From positions 22,557 to 86,556 of the forward strand of contig BMSM01000030.1 in assembly GCA_014649155.1 (NCBI GenBank): a stretch of 64,000 nucleotides of DNA, in the 5' to 3' direction. Position numbers and translations under genes: made by a program. The notes under the pieces are model-generated. The model was not told the origin of the DNA and searched no databases. It saw only the letters and a program-made list of their open reading frames with translations. This DNA comes from Streptomyces griseoviridis. GTDB taxonomy: Bacteria; Actinomycetota; Actinomycetes; Streptomycetales; Streptomycetaceae. Positions 40,791 through 50,150 of the stretch are shown piece after piece (the first letter of the stretch is position 1; each line of letters opens with the position of its first letter).

Positions 40791-42488
40791 TCAGCTCATC
40801 CGCAGGGCCAGGAAGAAGTCCAGCTTGTCCTCGAGGCGCGACAGGTCGCGCCCCGTCAACTGCTCGATCCGCCCGACCCGGTAGCGCAGCGTGTTGACGT
40901 GCAGGTGCAGCCGGGCCGCGCAGCGCGTCCAGGAACCGTCGGCGGCGAGGAACGCCTCCAGCGTCGGGATCAGCTCGGCGCGGTGGCGCCGGTCGTAGTC
41001 GCGCAGCGGGTCGAGCAGCCTGGCGGTGAAGGCGCGGCGCACGTCGTCGGGGACGAACGGCAGCAGCAGGACGTGCGAGGCCAGCTCCTGGTGCCCGGCC
41101 GCGCAGACCCGGCCGGGCCGGGCCGCGGCCACCCGCCGGGCGTGCCGCGCCTCCTCCAGCGCGCCGCGCAGCCCCTCCGCCGAGTGCACGGCCGCGCTCA
41201 CCCCGACCGTGACCCGCCCGTCCCCGTCCAGGCCGGCCGTGAGCGGTTCCCGTACGGCGGCCAGCAGCGCCTCCGCGAGGACGCCCGCCTCCGAACCGTC
41301 GTGCTCCCGGGCGACCGCGGGCAGCGGCACCAGCGCGACGGCCTCGCCGCCGGTGTGCGCGACGGCGATCCGGTCGGCGTGCTCGGGTCCCGGCGTGCGC
41401 GGGTCGACCAGCATCTCCTCCAGCAGCGCCTGCGCGACGGAGCCGGTGCCGGGCGCCTCCGGGTCCCGCCCCTCCCACTCGACGCGGGCGACGACCACCT
41501 GCCAGTGCGGGGCCGCGCCCAGGCCGGGCAGCAGCACCGGCGCCGCGACCCGCAGCCGGGCCGCGATCTCGGCGGGCGCGGCGCCGGACTGCACCAGCTC
41601 CAGCACCTCCTGCGCGAGCCGCCGCCGGACCGTGCGGGCGGCCTCCCGGCGGTCCCGTTCGACGGCGATCAGCTGGGTGACGCCGTGCAGCAGGTCGAGC
41701 CGCTCCTCCGCCCAGTCCCCGGCGTCCGCCTCGACCGCCAGCAGCCACTCGGACAGCACCGTCTCCCGTACGTCGCGCGCCCCCCGCTCGGGGCCGCCGC
41801 CCGGCCGCGGCCCTCCGCCGCGCACCGGGAAGAGGCTGTACGCCGTCGGACCGACCAGCACCCGGTGCGGGGGGCGCCGCCCGGCGCGTCCGGCCGCCAG
41901 GTGCTCCGCCGCGAGCCGCGCGCGCGTCTCGGCGGGGAGCGCGGGGCCCGCCGTCTTCGCGCCGGCGATCTGCCGGCCGGTCGGCGACAGCACCCACGCC
42001 CGCAGGTCGAGATCGGTGCCGAGCAGTTCCAGGACGACGTCGGGGCCGCCGCCCGCCGGACCGGAGGTCATCATCCGGCGGTGCCGGTCGACCACCGCCG
42101 CGAGGTCCCCGGCCCGCTCCCCGGAGACCTGCCGCACGACGTGCTCGGTGATGGTCGCGAACGCCACCGACTCGTGCACCGCGAACAGCGGCAGCCGGTG
42201 CCGCGCGCAGGCCACCACCAGGTCCTCCGGCACGCTCCCCAGCTCCGCCTCGCCGGCCGCGAGCGCCGCCACCCCGGCCTGCGCCAGGATGCGGACGAAC
42301 GGCTCGGAGTCGGCGGCGTCGTGGCGCCAGGCCAGCCCGGTCAGGACCAGCTCGCCGCCGGACAGGTACCGGCTGGGGTCCCGCAGGTCGGTGGTCATCA
42401 CGCCGCGCACCGCGCGGTCCAGCTCGGGCTCGCCGCCGAGCAGCCTGAGGCCCAGCGCATCGGTGTCCAGCAGGGCGCGCAGCCGCAT
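40791..42488 (-). CDS. pucR: PucR family transcriptional regulator of purine catabolism
   Basis: This 565-residue protein starts at the ATG at 42488. It has the N-terminal purine-catabolism regulator domain (LGLRLLGGEPELDRAVRGV, LVLTGLAWRH), a long middle part, a GGDEF-like region (GRVTVGVSAAVHSAEGLRGA) and a C-terminal helix-turn-helix (LEAFLAADGSWTRCAARLHL, VNTLRYRVGRIE). The layout matches the PucR/CdaR superfamily. It is divergent from the xanthine dehydrogenase operon across 287 bp, so it probably controls that operon in response to a purine breakdown product. Confidence 0.9.
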   Translation of the reverse strand: MRLRALLDTDALGLRLLGGEPELDRAVRGVMTTDLRDPSRYLSGGELVLTGLAWRHDAADSEPFVRILAQAGVAALAAGEAELGSVPEDLVVACARHRLPLFAVHESVAFATITEHVVRQVSGERAGDLAAVVDRHRRMMTSGPAGGGPDVVLELLGTDLDLRAWVLSPTGRQIAGAKTAGPALPAETRARLAAEHLAAGRAGRRPPHRVLVGPTAYSLFPVRGGGPRPGGGPERGARDVRETVLSEWLLAVEADAGDWAEERLDLLHGVTQLIAVERDRREAARTVRRRLAQEVLELVQSGAAPAEIAARLRVAAPVLLPGLGAAPHWQVVVARVEWEGRDPEAPGTGSVAQALLEEMLVDPRTPGPEHADRIAVAHTGGEAVALVPLPAVAREHDGSEAGVLAEALLAAVREPLTAGLDGDGRVTVGVSAAVHSAEGLRGALEEARHARRVAAARPGRVCAAGHQELASHVLLLPFVPDDVRRAFTARLLDPLRDYDRRHRAELIPTLEAFLAADGSWTRCAARLHLHVNTLRYRVGRIEQLTGRDLSRLEDKLDFFLALRMS

Positions 42489-42775
42489 CCTCGTCGCCGC
42501 CGTTCTCTGTCTCGAAGCAGTGTTCCAGGTCACGCCGATGGGTCGCGCGTTTCCACAGGAGATCCAGGAGGTTACTGAGGGCCTCCGTTCATACGAATCT
42601 ACAAGATGCCCGGCCTGGCCAGCCAACTCCTTCATGGTTTCTGCGACTGACCCTGCTGGAGCACAGGACGGTGTACTGAGCCCACTCCCTGTGAACACCA
42701 CATGAACGAGCCCGGACCGCCGCACACGGTGTGGCTCGATCTGTACGACCCACACGACGAAGAAGAGAGCCGTTC

Positions 42776-43663
42776 ATGGACTTCCTTCGCCCCGCCAGCT
42801 GGGAGGAGGCGCTCGCCGCGAAGGCCGAGCACCCCAGCGCCGTACCGATCGCGGGTGGCACCGACGTGATGGTCGAGATCAACTTCGACCACCGCCGGCC
42901 CGAGTACCTGATGGACCTCAACCGAATCCCCGAGCTGACCGACTGGGAGGTGGGCGAGGAGAGCGTGCGGCTCGGCGCCTCCGTCCCCTACACGCGGATC
43001 ATGGAGCATCTGCGGACCGAGCTGCCGGGCCTCGCCCTCGCCGCCCACACGGTCGCCTCCCCGCAGATCCGCAACCGCGGCGGCGTCGGCGGCAATCTCG
43101 GCACCGCCTCCCCGGCCGGCGACGCCCACCCGGCGCTGCTCGCCGCCGGCGCGGAGGTCGAGGCGGTCTCCGTGCGCGGCACCCGCATGATCCCGATCGA
43201 CGACTTCTACACCGGCGTGAAGCGCAACGCGCTCGCCCCCGACGAGCTGATCCGCGCCGTGCACGTGTCGAAGGCGGACGGGCCGCAGCAGTTCGCCAAG
43301 GTCGGCACGCGCAACGCCATGGTGATCGCGGTCTGCGCGTTCGGGCTGGCGCTGCACCCGGCGACCCGGACGGTGCGCACCGGCATCGGCTCGGCGGCGC
43401 CCACCCCGGTCCGGGCGCGCACGGCCGAGGAGTTCCTCGCCGCGGCCCTGGAGGAGGGCGGCTTCTGGGACAACGGGAAGGTCGTCACCCCGTCCGTCGC
43501 CCAGGAGTTCGCGCGGCTCTGCTCGGCCGCCTGCAACCCGATCGACGACGTCCGGGGCACCGCCGGCTACCGCCGCCACGCGATCGGCGTGCTGGCCCGC
43601 CGGACGCTGACCTGGACCTGGGAGTCGTACCGCACCGCCGCAGGAGAAGGGAAAGCCGCCTGA
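42776..43663 (+). CDS. Xanthine dehydrogenase FAD-binding subunit
   Basis: This 295-residue protein starts at the ATG at 42776. IAGGTDVMVEINF and IRNRGGVGGNLGTASPAGD are the FAD pyrophosphate and flavin contacts of the molybdenum hydroxylase medium subunit. It takes electrons from the 2Fe-2S clusters and passes them to NAD or another acceptor. It is the first gene of the operon and overlaps the Fe-S subunit by one base (TGATG). The 287-bp region before it holds the divergent promoters of this operon and pucR. Confidence 0.93.
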   Translation: MDFLRPASWEEALAAKAEHPSAVPIAGGTDVMVEINFDHRRPEYLMDLNRIPELTDWEVGEESVRLGASVPYTRIMEHLRTELPGLALAAHTVASPQIRNRGGVGGNLGTASPAGDAHPALLAAGAEVEAVSVRGTRMIPIDDFYTGVKRNALAPDELIRAVHVSKADGPQQFAKVGTRNAMVIAVCAFGLALHPATRTVRTGIGSAAPTPVRARTAEEFLAAALEEGGFWDNGKVVTPSVAQEFARLCSAACNPIDDVRGTAGYRRHAIGVLARRTLTWTWESYRTAAGEGKAA

Positions 43664-44136
43664 TGCGCGTCAACCTCACCGTCAACGGACGCCCGCAGGA
43701 GGCCGACGACGTCTGGGAGGGCGAGTCCCTCCTCTACGTGCTGCGCGAGCGGCTCGGCCTGCCCGGCTCCAAGAACGCCTGCGAGCAGGGCGAGTGCGGT
43801 TCCTGCACGGTCCGCCTGGACGGCGTGCCGGTCTGCTCCTGCCTGGTGGCCGCCGGGCAGGCCGAGGGCCGCGAGGTCGTCACCGTCGAGGGCCTCGCGG
43901 ACGACGAGGAACTCGCCCCCATCCAGCAGGCGTTCATCGACGCCGGCGCCGTCCAGTGCGGCTTCTGCACGCCCGGCCTGCTGGTCGCCGCCGACGAGAT
44001 GCTGGAGCGCAACCCCAGCCCGAGCGACGCCGACATCCGCGAGGCGCTCTCGGGCAACCTGTGCCGCTGCACCGGCTACGAGAAGATCATGGACGCGGTC
44101 CGGCTCGCCGCCGCGCGCCGCACCGAGGGGGTCTGA
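43663..44136 (+). CDS. Xanthine dehydrogenase 2Fe-2S subunit
   Basis: This 157-residue protein carries both clusters of the family. The plant-ferredoxin-type cluster has C40, C45, C48 and C60 (ACEQGECGSC). The second has C99, C102, C134 and C136 (QCGFC, LCRC). It shuttles electrons from the molybdenum site to FAD. Start overlaps the previous stop by one base, and one base separates its stop from the next ATG. Confidence 0.95.
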   Translation: MRVNLTVNGRPQEADDVWEGESLLYVLRERLGLPGSKNACEQGECGSCTVRLDGVPVCSCLVAAGQAEGREVVTVEGLADDEELAPIQQAFIDAGAVQCGFCTPGLLVAADEMLERNPSPSDADIREALSGNLCRCTGYEKIMDAVRLAAARRTEGV

Positions 44137-44137
44137 C

Positions 44138-46522
44138 ATGGCGTATCCCACCGGCGTCCCCACGAAGATCACCCAGGGCTCCCGGACCCAGGGCGGCATC
44201 GGCGAGTCCACGCTCCGCCCGGACGGCACCCTCAAGGTCACCGGCGAGTTCGCGTACTCCTCCGACCTGTGGCACGAGGACATGCTCTGGGGGCAGATCC
44301 TGCGCTCCACGGTCGCGCACGCGGAGATCGTCTCCATCGACACCGGCGAGGCCCTCGCCCTGCCCGGCGTGTACGCCGTCCTCACCTACGACGACCTGCC
44401 GACCGACGTGCGCCACTACGGCCTGGAGATCCAGGACACCCCCGTCCTCGCCCACGGCAGGGTCCGCCACCACGGCGAACCCGTCGCCATCGTCGCCGCC
44501 GACCACCCGGAGACCGCCCGCCGCGCCGCCGCCAAGATCAAGGTCGAGTACCGGGAGCTGCCCGTCGTCACCGACGAGGCGTCCGCCACCGCCCCCGACG
44601 CGGTCCTGCTCCACGAGAACCGCACCGACCACCACATCGGCCATGTCCCGCACCCCAACATCGTCCACCGCCAGCCCATCGTGCGCGGCGACGTGGCCGC
44701 GGCCCGCGAGCGCGCCGACGTGATCGTGACCGGCGAGTACACCTTCGGCATGCAGGACCAGGCGTTCCTCGGCCCCGAGTCCGGGCTCGCCGTACCCGAG
44801 GAGGACGGCGGCGTCCACCTCTACATCGCCACCCAGTGGCTCCACTCCGACCTGCGCCAGATGTCGCCCGTGCTCGGCCTGCCCGAGGACAAGGTGCGGA
44901 TGACCCTGGCCGGCGTCGGCGGCGCCTTCGGCGGGCGCGAGGACCTGTCGATGCAGATCCACGCCTGCCTGCTCGCGCTGCGCACCGGCAAACCCGTCAA
45001 GATCGTCTACAACCGGTTCGAGTCCTTCTTCGGCCACGTCCACCGCCACCCCGCCAAGCTCACCTACGAGCACGGCGCCACCCGCGACGGCAAGCTGACC
45101 CACGTCAAGGCCCGGATCGTCCTGGACGGCGGCGCGTACGCCTCCGCCTCCCCGGCGGTCGTCGGCAACGCCTCCTCCCTCGGCGTCGGGCCGTACGCCG
45201 TCGACGACGTCGACATCGAGGCGATCGCCCTCTACACCAACAACCCGCCCTGCGGCGCCATGCGCGGCTTCGGCGCCGTCCAGGCGTGCTTCGCCTACGA
45301 GGCGCAGATGGACAAGGTGGCGAGGGAACTCGGCCTCGACCCGGTGGAGTTCCGGCAGCGCAACGCCATGGAGCAGGGCACCCTGCTGCCCACCGGGCAG
45401 CCCGTCGACTCGCCCGCGCCGGTCGCCGAACTCCTGCGCCGGGTCAAGGCGATGCCGATGCCGCCGGAACGCCAGTGGGAGTCCAGCGAGGGCGCCGACG
45501 TACGGCAGCTGCCGGGCGGCCTGTCCAACACCACCCACGGGGAGGGCGTCGTCCGGGGCGTCGGGTACGCGGTCGGCATCAAGAACGTCGGCTTCTCCGA
45601 GGGCTTCGACGACTACTCCACCGCGCGGGTGCGCATGGAGGTCGTCGGCGGCGAGCCCGTCGCCACCGTGCACACCGCGATGGCCGAGGTCGGCCAGGGC
45701 GGCGTCACCGTGCACGCGCAGATCGCCCGCACCGAGCTGGGCGTCACCCAGGTGACGATCCACCCGGCGGACACCCGGGTGGGCAGCGCCGGTTCGACCT
45801 CCGCGTCCCGGCAGACGTACGTCACCGGCGGCGCGGTCAAGAACGCCTGCGAACTGGTCCGGGAGAAGGTGCTGGAGATCGGGCGCCGCAAGTTCGGCTC
45901 GTACCACCCCGCCTGGGCCACCGCCGAGCTGCTCCTCGAAGGCGGCAAGGTCGTCACCGACGGCGGCGAGACACTGGCCGACCTGGCGGACGTCCTGGAG
46001 GGCGAGGCCGTCGAGGTCGAGGAGGAGTGGCGGCACCGGCCGACCGAGCCCTTCGACCTGCGCACCGGGCAGGGCCACGGCCATGTCCAGTACTCCTTCG
46101 CCGCGCACCGCGCCGTCGTCGAGGTCGACACCGAACTCGGCCTGGTCAAGGTGGTCGAACTGGCCTGCGCCCAGGACGTCGGCAAGGCGCTGAACCCGCT
46201 CTCCGTCGTCGGCCAGATCCAGGGCGGCACCACCCAGGGGCTCGGCATCGCGGTGATGGAGGAGATCGTCGTCGACCCCACGACCGCGAAGGTCAGGAAC
46301 CCGTCCTTCACGGACTACCTGATCCCCACCATCCTCGACACGCCGACCATCCCCGTCGACGTGCTCGAACTCGCCGACGAGCACGCCCCCTACGGGCTGC
46401 GCGGCATCGGCGAGGCACCCACCCTGTCGTCCACCCCGGCGGTCCTCGCGGCCATCCGGGACGCGACGGGCCTGGCGCTCGACCGCACACCGGTCCGGCC
46501 GGAACACCTCACCGGCCTGTGA
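44138..46522 (+). CDS. Xanthine dehydrogenase molybdopterin-binding subunit
   Basis: This 794-residue large subunit has GGAFGGRED, CGAMRGFGAVQACFAYE, GQGGVTVHAQIA and the C-terminal GIGEAPTLSSTPAVLAAI, which supplies the conserved Glu next to the molybdenum. It hydroxylates hypoxanthine and xanthine toward uric acid. With the two small genes before it, the heterotrimer is complete. Its exact substrate among molybdenum hydroxylases is inferred from the PucR and purine-permease neighbours. Confidence 0.93.
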   Translation: MAYPTGVPTKITQGSRTQGGIGESTLRPDGTLKVTGEFAYSSDLWHEDMLWGQILRSTVAHAEIVSIDTGEALALPGVYAVLTYDDLPTDVRHYGLEIQDTPVLAHGRVRHHGEPVAIVAADHPETARRAAAKIKVEYRELPVVTDEASATAPDAVLLHENRTDHHIGHVPHPNIVHRQPIVRGDVAAARERADVIVTGEYTFGMQDQAFLGPESGLAVPEEDGGVHLYIATQWLHSDLRQMSPVLGLPEDKVRMTLAGVGGAFGGREDLSMQIHACLLALRTGKPVKIVYNRFESFFGHVHRHPAKLTYEHGATRDGKLTHVKARIVLDGGAYASASPAVVGNASSLGVGPYAVDDVDIEAIALYTNNPPCGAMRGFGAVQACFAYEAQMDKVARELGLDPVEFRQRNAMEQGTLLPTGQPVDSPAPVAELLRRVKAMPMPPERQWESSEGADVRQLPGGLSNTTHGEGVVRGVGYAVGIKNVGFSEGFDDYSTARVRMEVVGGEPVATVHTAMAEVGQGGVTVHAQIARTELGVTQVTIHPADTRVGSAGSTSASRQTYVTGGAVKNACELVREKVLEIGRRKFGSYHPAWATAELLLEGGKVVTDGGETLADLADVLEGEAVEVEEEWRHRPTEPFDLRTGQGHGHVQYSFAAHRAVVEVDTELGLVKVVELACAQDVGKALNPLSVVGQIQGGTTQGLGIAVMEEIVVDPTTAKVRNPSFTDYLIPTILDTPTIPVDVLELADEHAPYGLRGIGEAPTLSSTPAVLAAIRDATGLALDRTPVRPEHLTGL

Positions 46523-46673
46523 CCCGTCCCGGCGCCGGGCGACCGCCTCCACGGCGGCCCCGGCGCCGGCCACCCCCAGGTGCAGTCACCGGGCCGTCCC
46601 CCGACCGCGGCACCTCCCGAATCCCGTGCCCGCAAGGGCCCGGGTGCCCCTGTGAACCTTGGGAGACGGCACC

Positions 46674-48131
46674 ATGACCCAGCAGTCAGCGGAGCCCACG
46701 ACCACCGCCGAGGACGCGGGCGCGGGTTCCCGCGTCCCGGCCGGCCGGTCGTGGCTCGACCGCTACTTCCACATATCCCGGCGGGGATCGACCGTCGCGC
46801 GCGAGGTGCGCGGCGGCGTCACCACCTTCATGGCGATGGCGTACATCCTGCTGCTCAACCCCCTGATCCTGTCCGGCGAGGACGCCGCCGGGGACACCCT
46901 GGCCGCCCGCGCCCTGATCACCGCGACCGCGTTCGCCGCGGCCCTCACCACCCTGCTGATGGGCTTCGTCGGCAAGGTCCCGCTGGCGCTCGCCGCCGGC
47001 CTCTCCGTCTCCGGCGTCCTCGCCTCGCAAGTCGCCCCTGAGATGACCTGGCCGCAGGCGATGGGCATGTGCGTGCTCTACGGCTCGGTCATCATGCTGC
47101 TCGTCGTCACCGGCCTGCGCGAGATGATCATGAACGCGATCCCGCTGCCGCTCAAGCACGGCATCACCATGGGCATCGGCCTGTTCATCGCCCTCATCGG
47201 CCTCTACAAGTCCGGCTTCGTCCACCAGGGCGAGGCCACCCCGCTCACGCTCGGCCCGGCGGGCGAACTCGCCGGCTGGCCGGTGCTGCTGTTCTGCGCC
47301 ACCCTGCTGCTGATCTTCATGCTCCAGGCGCGGAACGTGCCCGGCGCCATCCTCATCGGCATCGTCGGCGGCACGGCCGTCGCCGCCGTGCTCAACGCCA
47401 CCGGGGTGATCGACCCGGGGCAGTGGGCCAACGGCGCCCCCGAGCTGCGCGGCGGCGCGGTCTCCATGCCGGACTTCTCGCTCTTCGGGCACGTCGAGTT
47501 CGGCGGCTGGGGCGAGGTCGGCGCGATGACCGTCGGCCTGATCGTCTTCACCCTGGTGCTCGCCGGGTTCTTCGACGCGATGGCCACCGTCATCGGTGTC
47601 GGCACCGAGGCGGGGCTCGCCGACGACCGGGGCCGGATGCCGGGCCTGTCCAAGGCGCTGTTCATCGACGGCGCCGGGGGCGCGATCGGCGGGGTCGCGG
47701 GCGGCGGCGGCCAGACCGTCTTCATCGAGTCCGCCACCGGCGTGGGGGAGGGCGCCCGCACCGGCCTCGCCTCCGTGGTCACCGGCGGCCTCTTCGCGGC
47801 CTGCCTGTTCTTCACCCCGCTCACCGCGATCGTGCCGCAGGAGGTGGCGTCGGTGGCGCTCGTGGTCATCGGCGCCATGATGCTGACGAACGCCCGGCAC
47901 GTGGACTGGGCGGACCGGGCGACCGCGGTACCGGTCTTCCTGACCGTGGTGCTGATGCCGTTCACCTACACCATCACCACCGGGGTCGCCGCCGGGGTCG
48001 TCGCGTACACCGCGATCAAGGCCGCACAGGGCAGGGCACGGGAGGTCGGGACCTTCATGTGGGTGCTGACCGGTGTCTTCCTCGTGTACTTCGCCCTCGG
48101 CCCGATCGAGGGCCGGCTGGGCGTGCGCTAG
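46674..48131 (+). CDS. AzgA-type purine permease (NCS2 superfamily)
   Basis: This 485-residue membrane protein starts at the ATG at 46674, behind GGGAGACGGCACC. It has about twelve hydrophobic segments. GFFDAMATVIGVGTEAG, FIESATGVGEGARTGLAS and PLPLKHGITMGIGLFIALIG are typical of the AzgA branch of guanine/hypoxanthine/adenine permeases. It should import a purine for the dehydrogenase next to it. A 151-bp gap after the large subunit leaves room for a second promoter, though co-transcription is likely. Confidence 0.9.
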   Translation: MTQQSAEPTTTAEDAGAGSRVPAGRSWLDRYFHISRRGSTVAREVRGGVTTFMAMAYILLLNPLILSGEDAAGDTLAARALITATAFAAALTTLLMGFVGKVPLALAAGLSVSGVLASQVAPEMTWPQAMGMCVLYGSVIMLLVVTGLREMIMNAIPLPLKHGITMGIGLFIALIGLYKSGFVHQGEATPLTLGPAGELAGWPVLLFCATLLLIFMLQARNVPGAILIGIVGGTAVAAVLNATGVIDPGQWANGAPELRGGAVSMPDFSLFGHVEFGGWGEVGAMTVGLIVFTLVLAGFFDAMATVIGVGTEAGLADDRGRMPGLSKALFIDGAGGAIGGVAGGGGQTVFIESATGVGEGARTGLASVVTGGLFAACLFFTPLTAIVPQEVASVALVVIGAMMLTNARHVDWADRATAVPVFLTVVLMPFTYTITTGVAAGVVAYTAIKAAQGRAREVGTFMWVLTGVFLVYFALGPIEGRLGVR

Positions 48132-48183
48132 CCCCCGCCTGGGAACCCGTACCACCGCCCCCCATCCCCGAGGAGACCGACAG

Positions 48184-49350
48184 ATGCTGGACATCGCCGC
48201 GGAACTGCACCGGTGGGTCGGGCAGGGCCGTGACTTCGCCGTCGCCACCGTGGTGGCCGTCGGCGGCAGCGCGCCCCGCCTGCCCGGCGCCGCCCTCGCG
48301 GTGGACGCCGGGGGGACGGCGGTCGGGTCGGTCTCCGGGGGCTGCGTGGAGGGCGCCGTCTACGAGCTGTGCGCCCAGGCCCTGCGGGACGGCGAGAGCC
48401 GCGTCGAGCGCTTCGGCTACAGCGACGCGGACGCCTTCGCGGTCGGGCTGACCTGCGGCGGCGTCATCGACATCCTGATCACGCCGGTCCGGGAGGGGGA
48501 CCCCGTCCGCCCGGTGCTGGCCGCCGCGCTCGCCGCCGCCGTCCACCGGGAGGCGACGGCACTGGCCCGGATCGTCGCCGGTCCGGCGGAGTTGGTCGGC
48601 CGGGCGGTCGCCGTCCGCCCCGACGGCTCCCGGCGGGGCACCCTCGGCGTCCACCCCGCGCTGGACCGCACCGTCACCGCCGAGGCGGGCGCCTTCCTGG
48701 ACGCCGGACGCACCGGCACCCTGGAGATCGGCGCGGCGGGCTCGCGCTGCGGGGAACCGCTCACCGTGCTGGTGGAGTCCTCGGTGCCGCCCCCGCGGAT
48801 GATCGTCTTCGGCGCCATCGACTTCGCCGCCGCCCTGGTCCGCGCCGGAACGTTCCTCGGCTACCGGGTCACGGTCTGCGACGCCCGGCCCGTCTTCGCC
48901 ACCGAGGCCCGCTTCCCCGACGCCGACGAGGTCGTCGTCGCCTGGCCGCACGAGTACCTGGAGCGCACCGCCGTCGACGGCCGTACCGTCCTGTGCGTCC
49001 TCACCCACGACGCCAAGTTCGACGTACCGCTCCTGGAGCGGGCGCTGCGGCTGCCGGTGGCGTACGTCGGCGCGATGGGCTCCCGCCGCACCCACCTGGA
49101 CCGCGAAGCGCGGCTGCGCGCGGCCGGCGTCACCGACCGGGAGCTGGCCCGCCTCAGGTCGCCCATCGGCCTGGACCTCGGCGCCCGCACCCCCGAAGAG
49201 ACGGCCCTGTCCATCGCCGCCGAGATCGTCGCCGCCCGGCGCGGCGGCACCGGCGTCCCCCTGACCGGCGCGCACACCCCGATCCACCACGAGGCGCTGG
49301 CCGCCGGCCGGACTCAGCCGATGGGCGCCGGCATCGGCACCACGTCGTAG
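48184..49350 (+). CDS. xdhC: XdhC/CoxI-family xanthine dehydrogenase maturation factor
   Basis: This 388-residue protein starts at the ATG at 48184. The N-terminal CoxI part has GGSAPRLPGAALAVDAGG and GSVSGGCVEGAVY; the C-terminal Rossmann part has VFGAIDFAAALVRAG and MGSRRTHLDREARL. XdhC-type proteins bind the molybdenum cofactor, help to add its sulfido ligand, and insert it into the enzyme. The last 37 bp overlap the convergent DUF2848 gene. Confidence 0.92.
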   Translation: MLDIAAELHRWVGQGRDFAVATVVAVGGSAPRLPGAALAVDAGGTAVGSVSGGCVEGAVYELCAQALRDGESRVERFGYSDADAFAVGLTCGGVIDILITPVREGDPVRPVLAAALAAAVHREATALARIVAGPAELVGRAVAVRPDGSRRGTLGVHPALDRTVTAEAGAFLDAGRTGTLEIGAAGSRCGEPLTVLVESSVPPPRMIVFGAIDFAAALVRAGTFLGYRVTVCDARPVFATEARFPDADEVVVAWPHEYLERTAVDGRTVLCVLTHDAKFDVPLLERALRLPVAYVGAMGSRRTHLDREARLRAAGVTDRELARLRSPIGLDLGARTPEETALSIAAEIVAARRGGTGVPLTGAHTPIHHEALAAGRTQPMGAGIGTTS

Positions 49351-50000
49351 GCCAGCGCGATCACGTCCCCCGTCGCCGGGTCGCCCAGCTCCACCCGCCA
49401 GGCGTCGGCGAACTGGTCCACCTCGGCCGCCATCGGGATGGTCCCCGAGATCAGCACGGTGCCCGGCACCAGCTCGCCCCGCTCGCGCAGCACCCCCGCC
49501 CAGTAGGCGGGGGTCAGCAGCTCGGCCAGCGTGCCGTCCTGGATCAGCGTCTCGGTCCCGCCGTGCCCGACCCACGCCCGCAGCGTCAGCGCGTCGAGCC
49601 GCTCCGCCACGTCCGCGAGCCGCCACGCCCGCCGGGCCAGCACGTCCGGGCCCGCGTTCTTGCTCCACGCCACCCCGTGCACCTCCAGCTCCCGGTCGGT
49701 GTGGTCGCAGGCGGCCGTCAGCAGCAGCTCCCCGCCGTCCGCCACCACCAGCGCCCACTCCGCCTCCCCGGAGGTGCGGCCGTGCTGCGCGGCCACCACG
49801 GAGGTCTGCTGCGCGAGATAGGGCGATACGGGGTAGAGGGCGGGGGTGACGGAGGGCGCGGGCACGCCCAGCTCCGCCAGCTCGGCGACGTGCGCGGCGA
49901 CGTCGTCCTGGCTGCGCCCGGCGTACCCGGCGTTGAGCACCAGCCGGACGTCCACGTCACGGGTGGTGCCGTCGGGCAGCTCGAAGGTCAGCACGGCCAT
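49314..50000 (-). CDS. DUF2848 family protein
   Basis: This 228-residue protein starts at the ATG at 50000 behind CTGGAGA. It contains VLNAGYAGRSQDDVAAHVAEL, SGEAEWALVV, HTDRELEVHGVAWSKN and GTVLISGTIP, as in DUF2848 proteins, whose fold is akin to fumarylacetoacetate hydrolase. Function is unknown. It is divergent from the MHS transporter, and the dyad at 50053-50080 lies between them, so both may be controlled by the nearby GntR protein. Its 3' end overlaps xdhC. Confidence 0.87.
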   Translation of the reverse strand: MAVLTFELPDGTTRDVDVRLVLNAGYAGRSQDDVAAHVAELAELGVPAPSVTPALYPVSPYLAQQTSVVAAQHGRTSGEAEWALVVADGGELLLTAACDHTDRELEVHGVAWSKNAGPDVLARRAWRLADVAERLDALTLRAWVGHGGTETLIQDGTLAELLTPAYWAGVLRERGELVPGTVLISGTIPMAAEVDQFADAWRVELGDPATGDVIALAYDVVPMPAPIG

Positions 50001-50052
50001 GGGGGTCTCCAGACGTAGTTTCGAGTGGGTTAACTTCCCGCGAGGGGCTTGC

Positions 50053-50080
50053 GCATACGACCTGTATACAAGAAGTATGC
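50053..50080. promoter_or_regulatory. 28-bp GntR-type operator dyad
   Basis: GCATAC-N5-GTATAC-N5-GTATGC, with the perfect TGTATACA core at 50063-50070, is a clear dyad between the divergent DUF2848 and transporter genes. GCATAC-N5-GTATAC recurs at 53306-53322 ahead of the GntR gene. Confidence 0.75.
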
Positions 50081-50150
50081 CGGAAGGTCCACGCACCTCC
50101 GACGCCACCCGACGCCATCCCCGACGCCATCCGAAGCAAGGACAGGACGC

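Noticed and set aside
44087..46573. 828-codon minus-strand open frame opposite the molybdopterin subunit
   Set aside because: Shadow of a clearly recognised gene.
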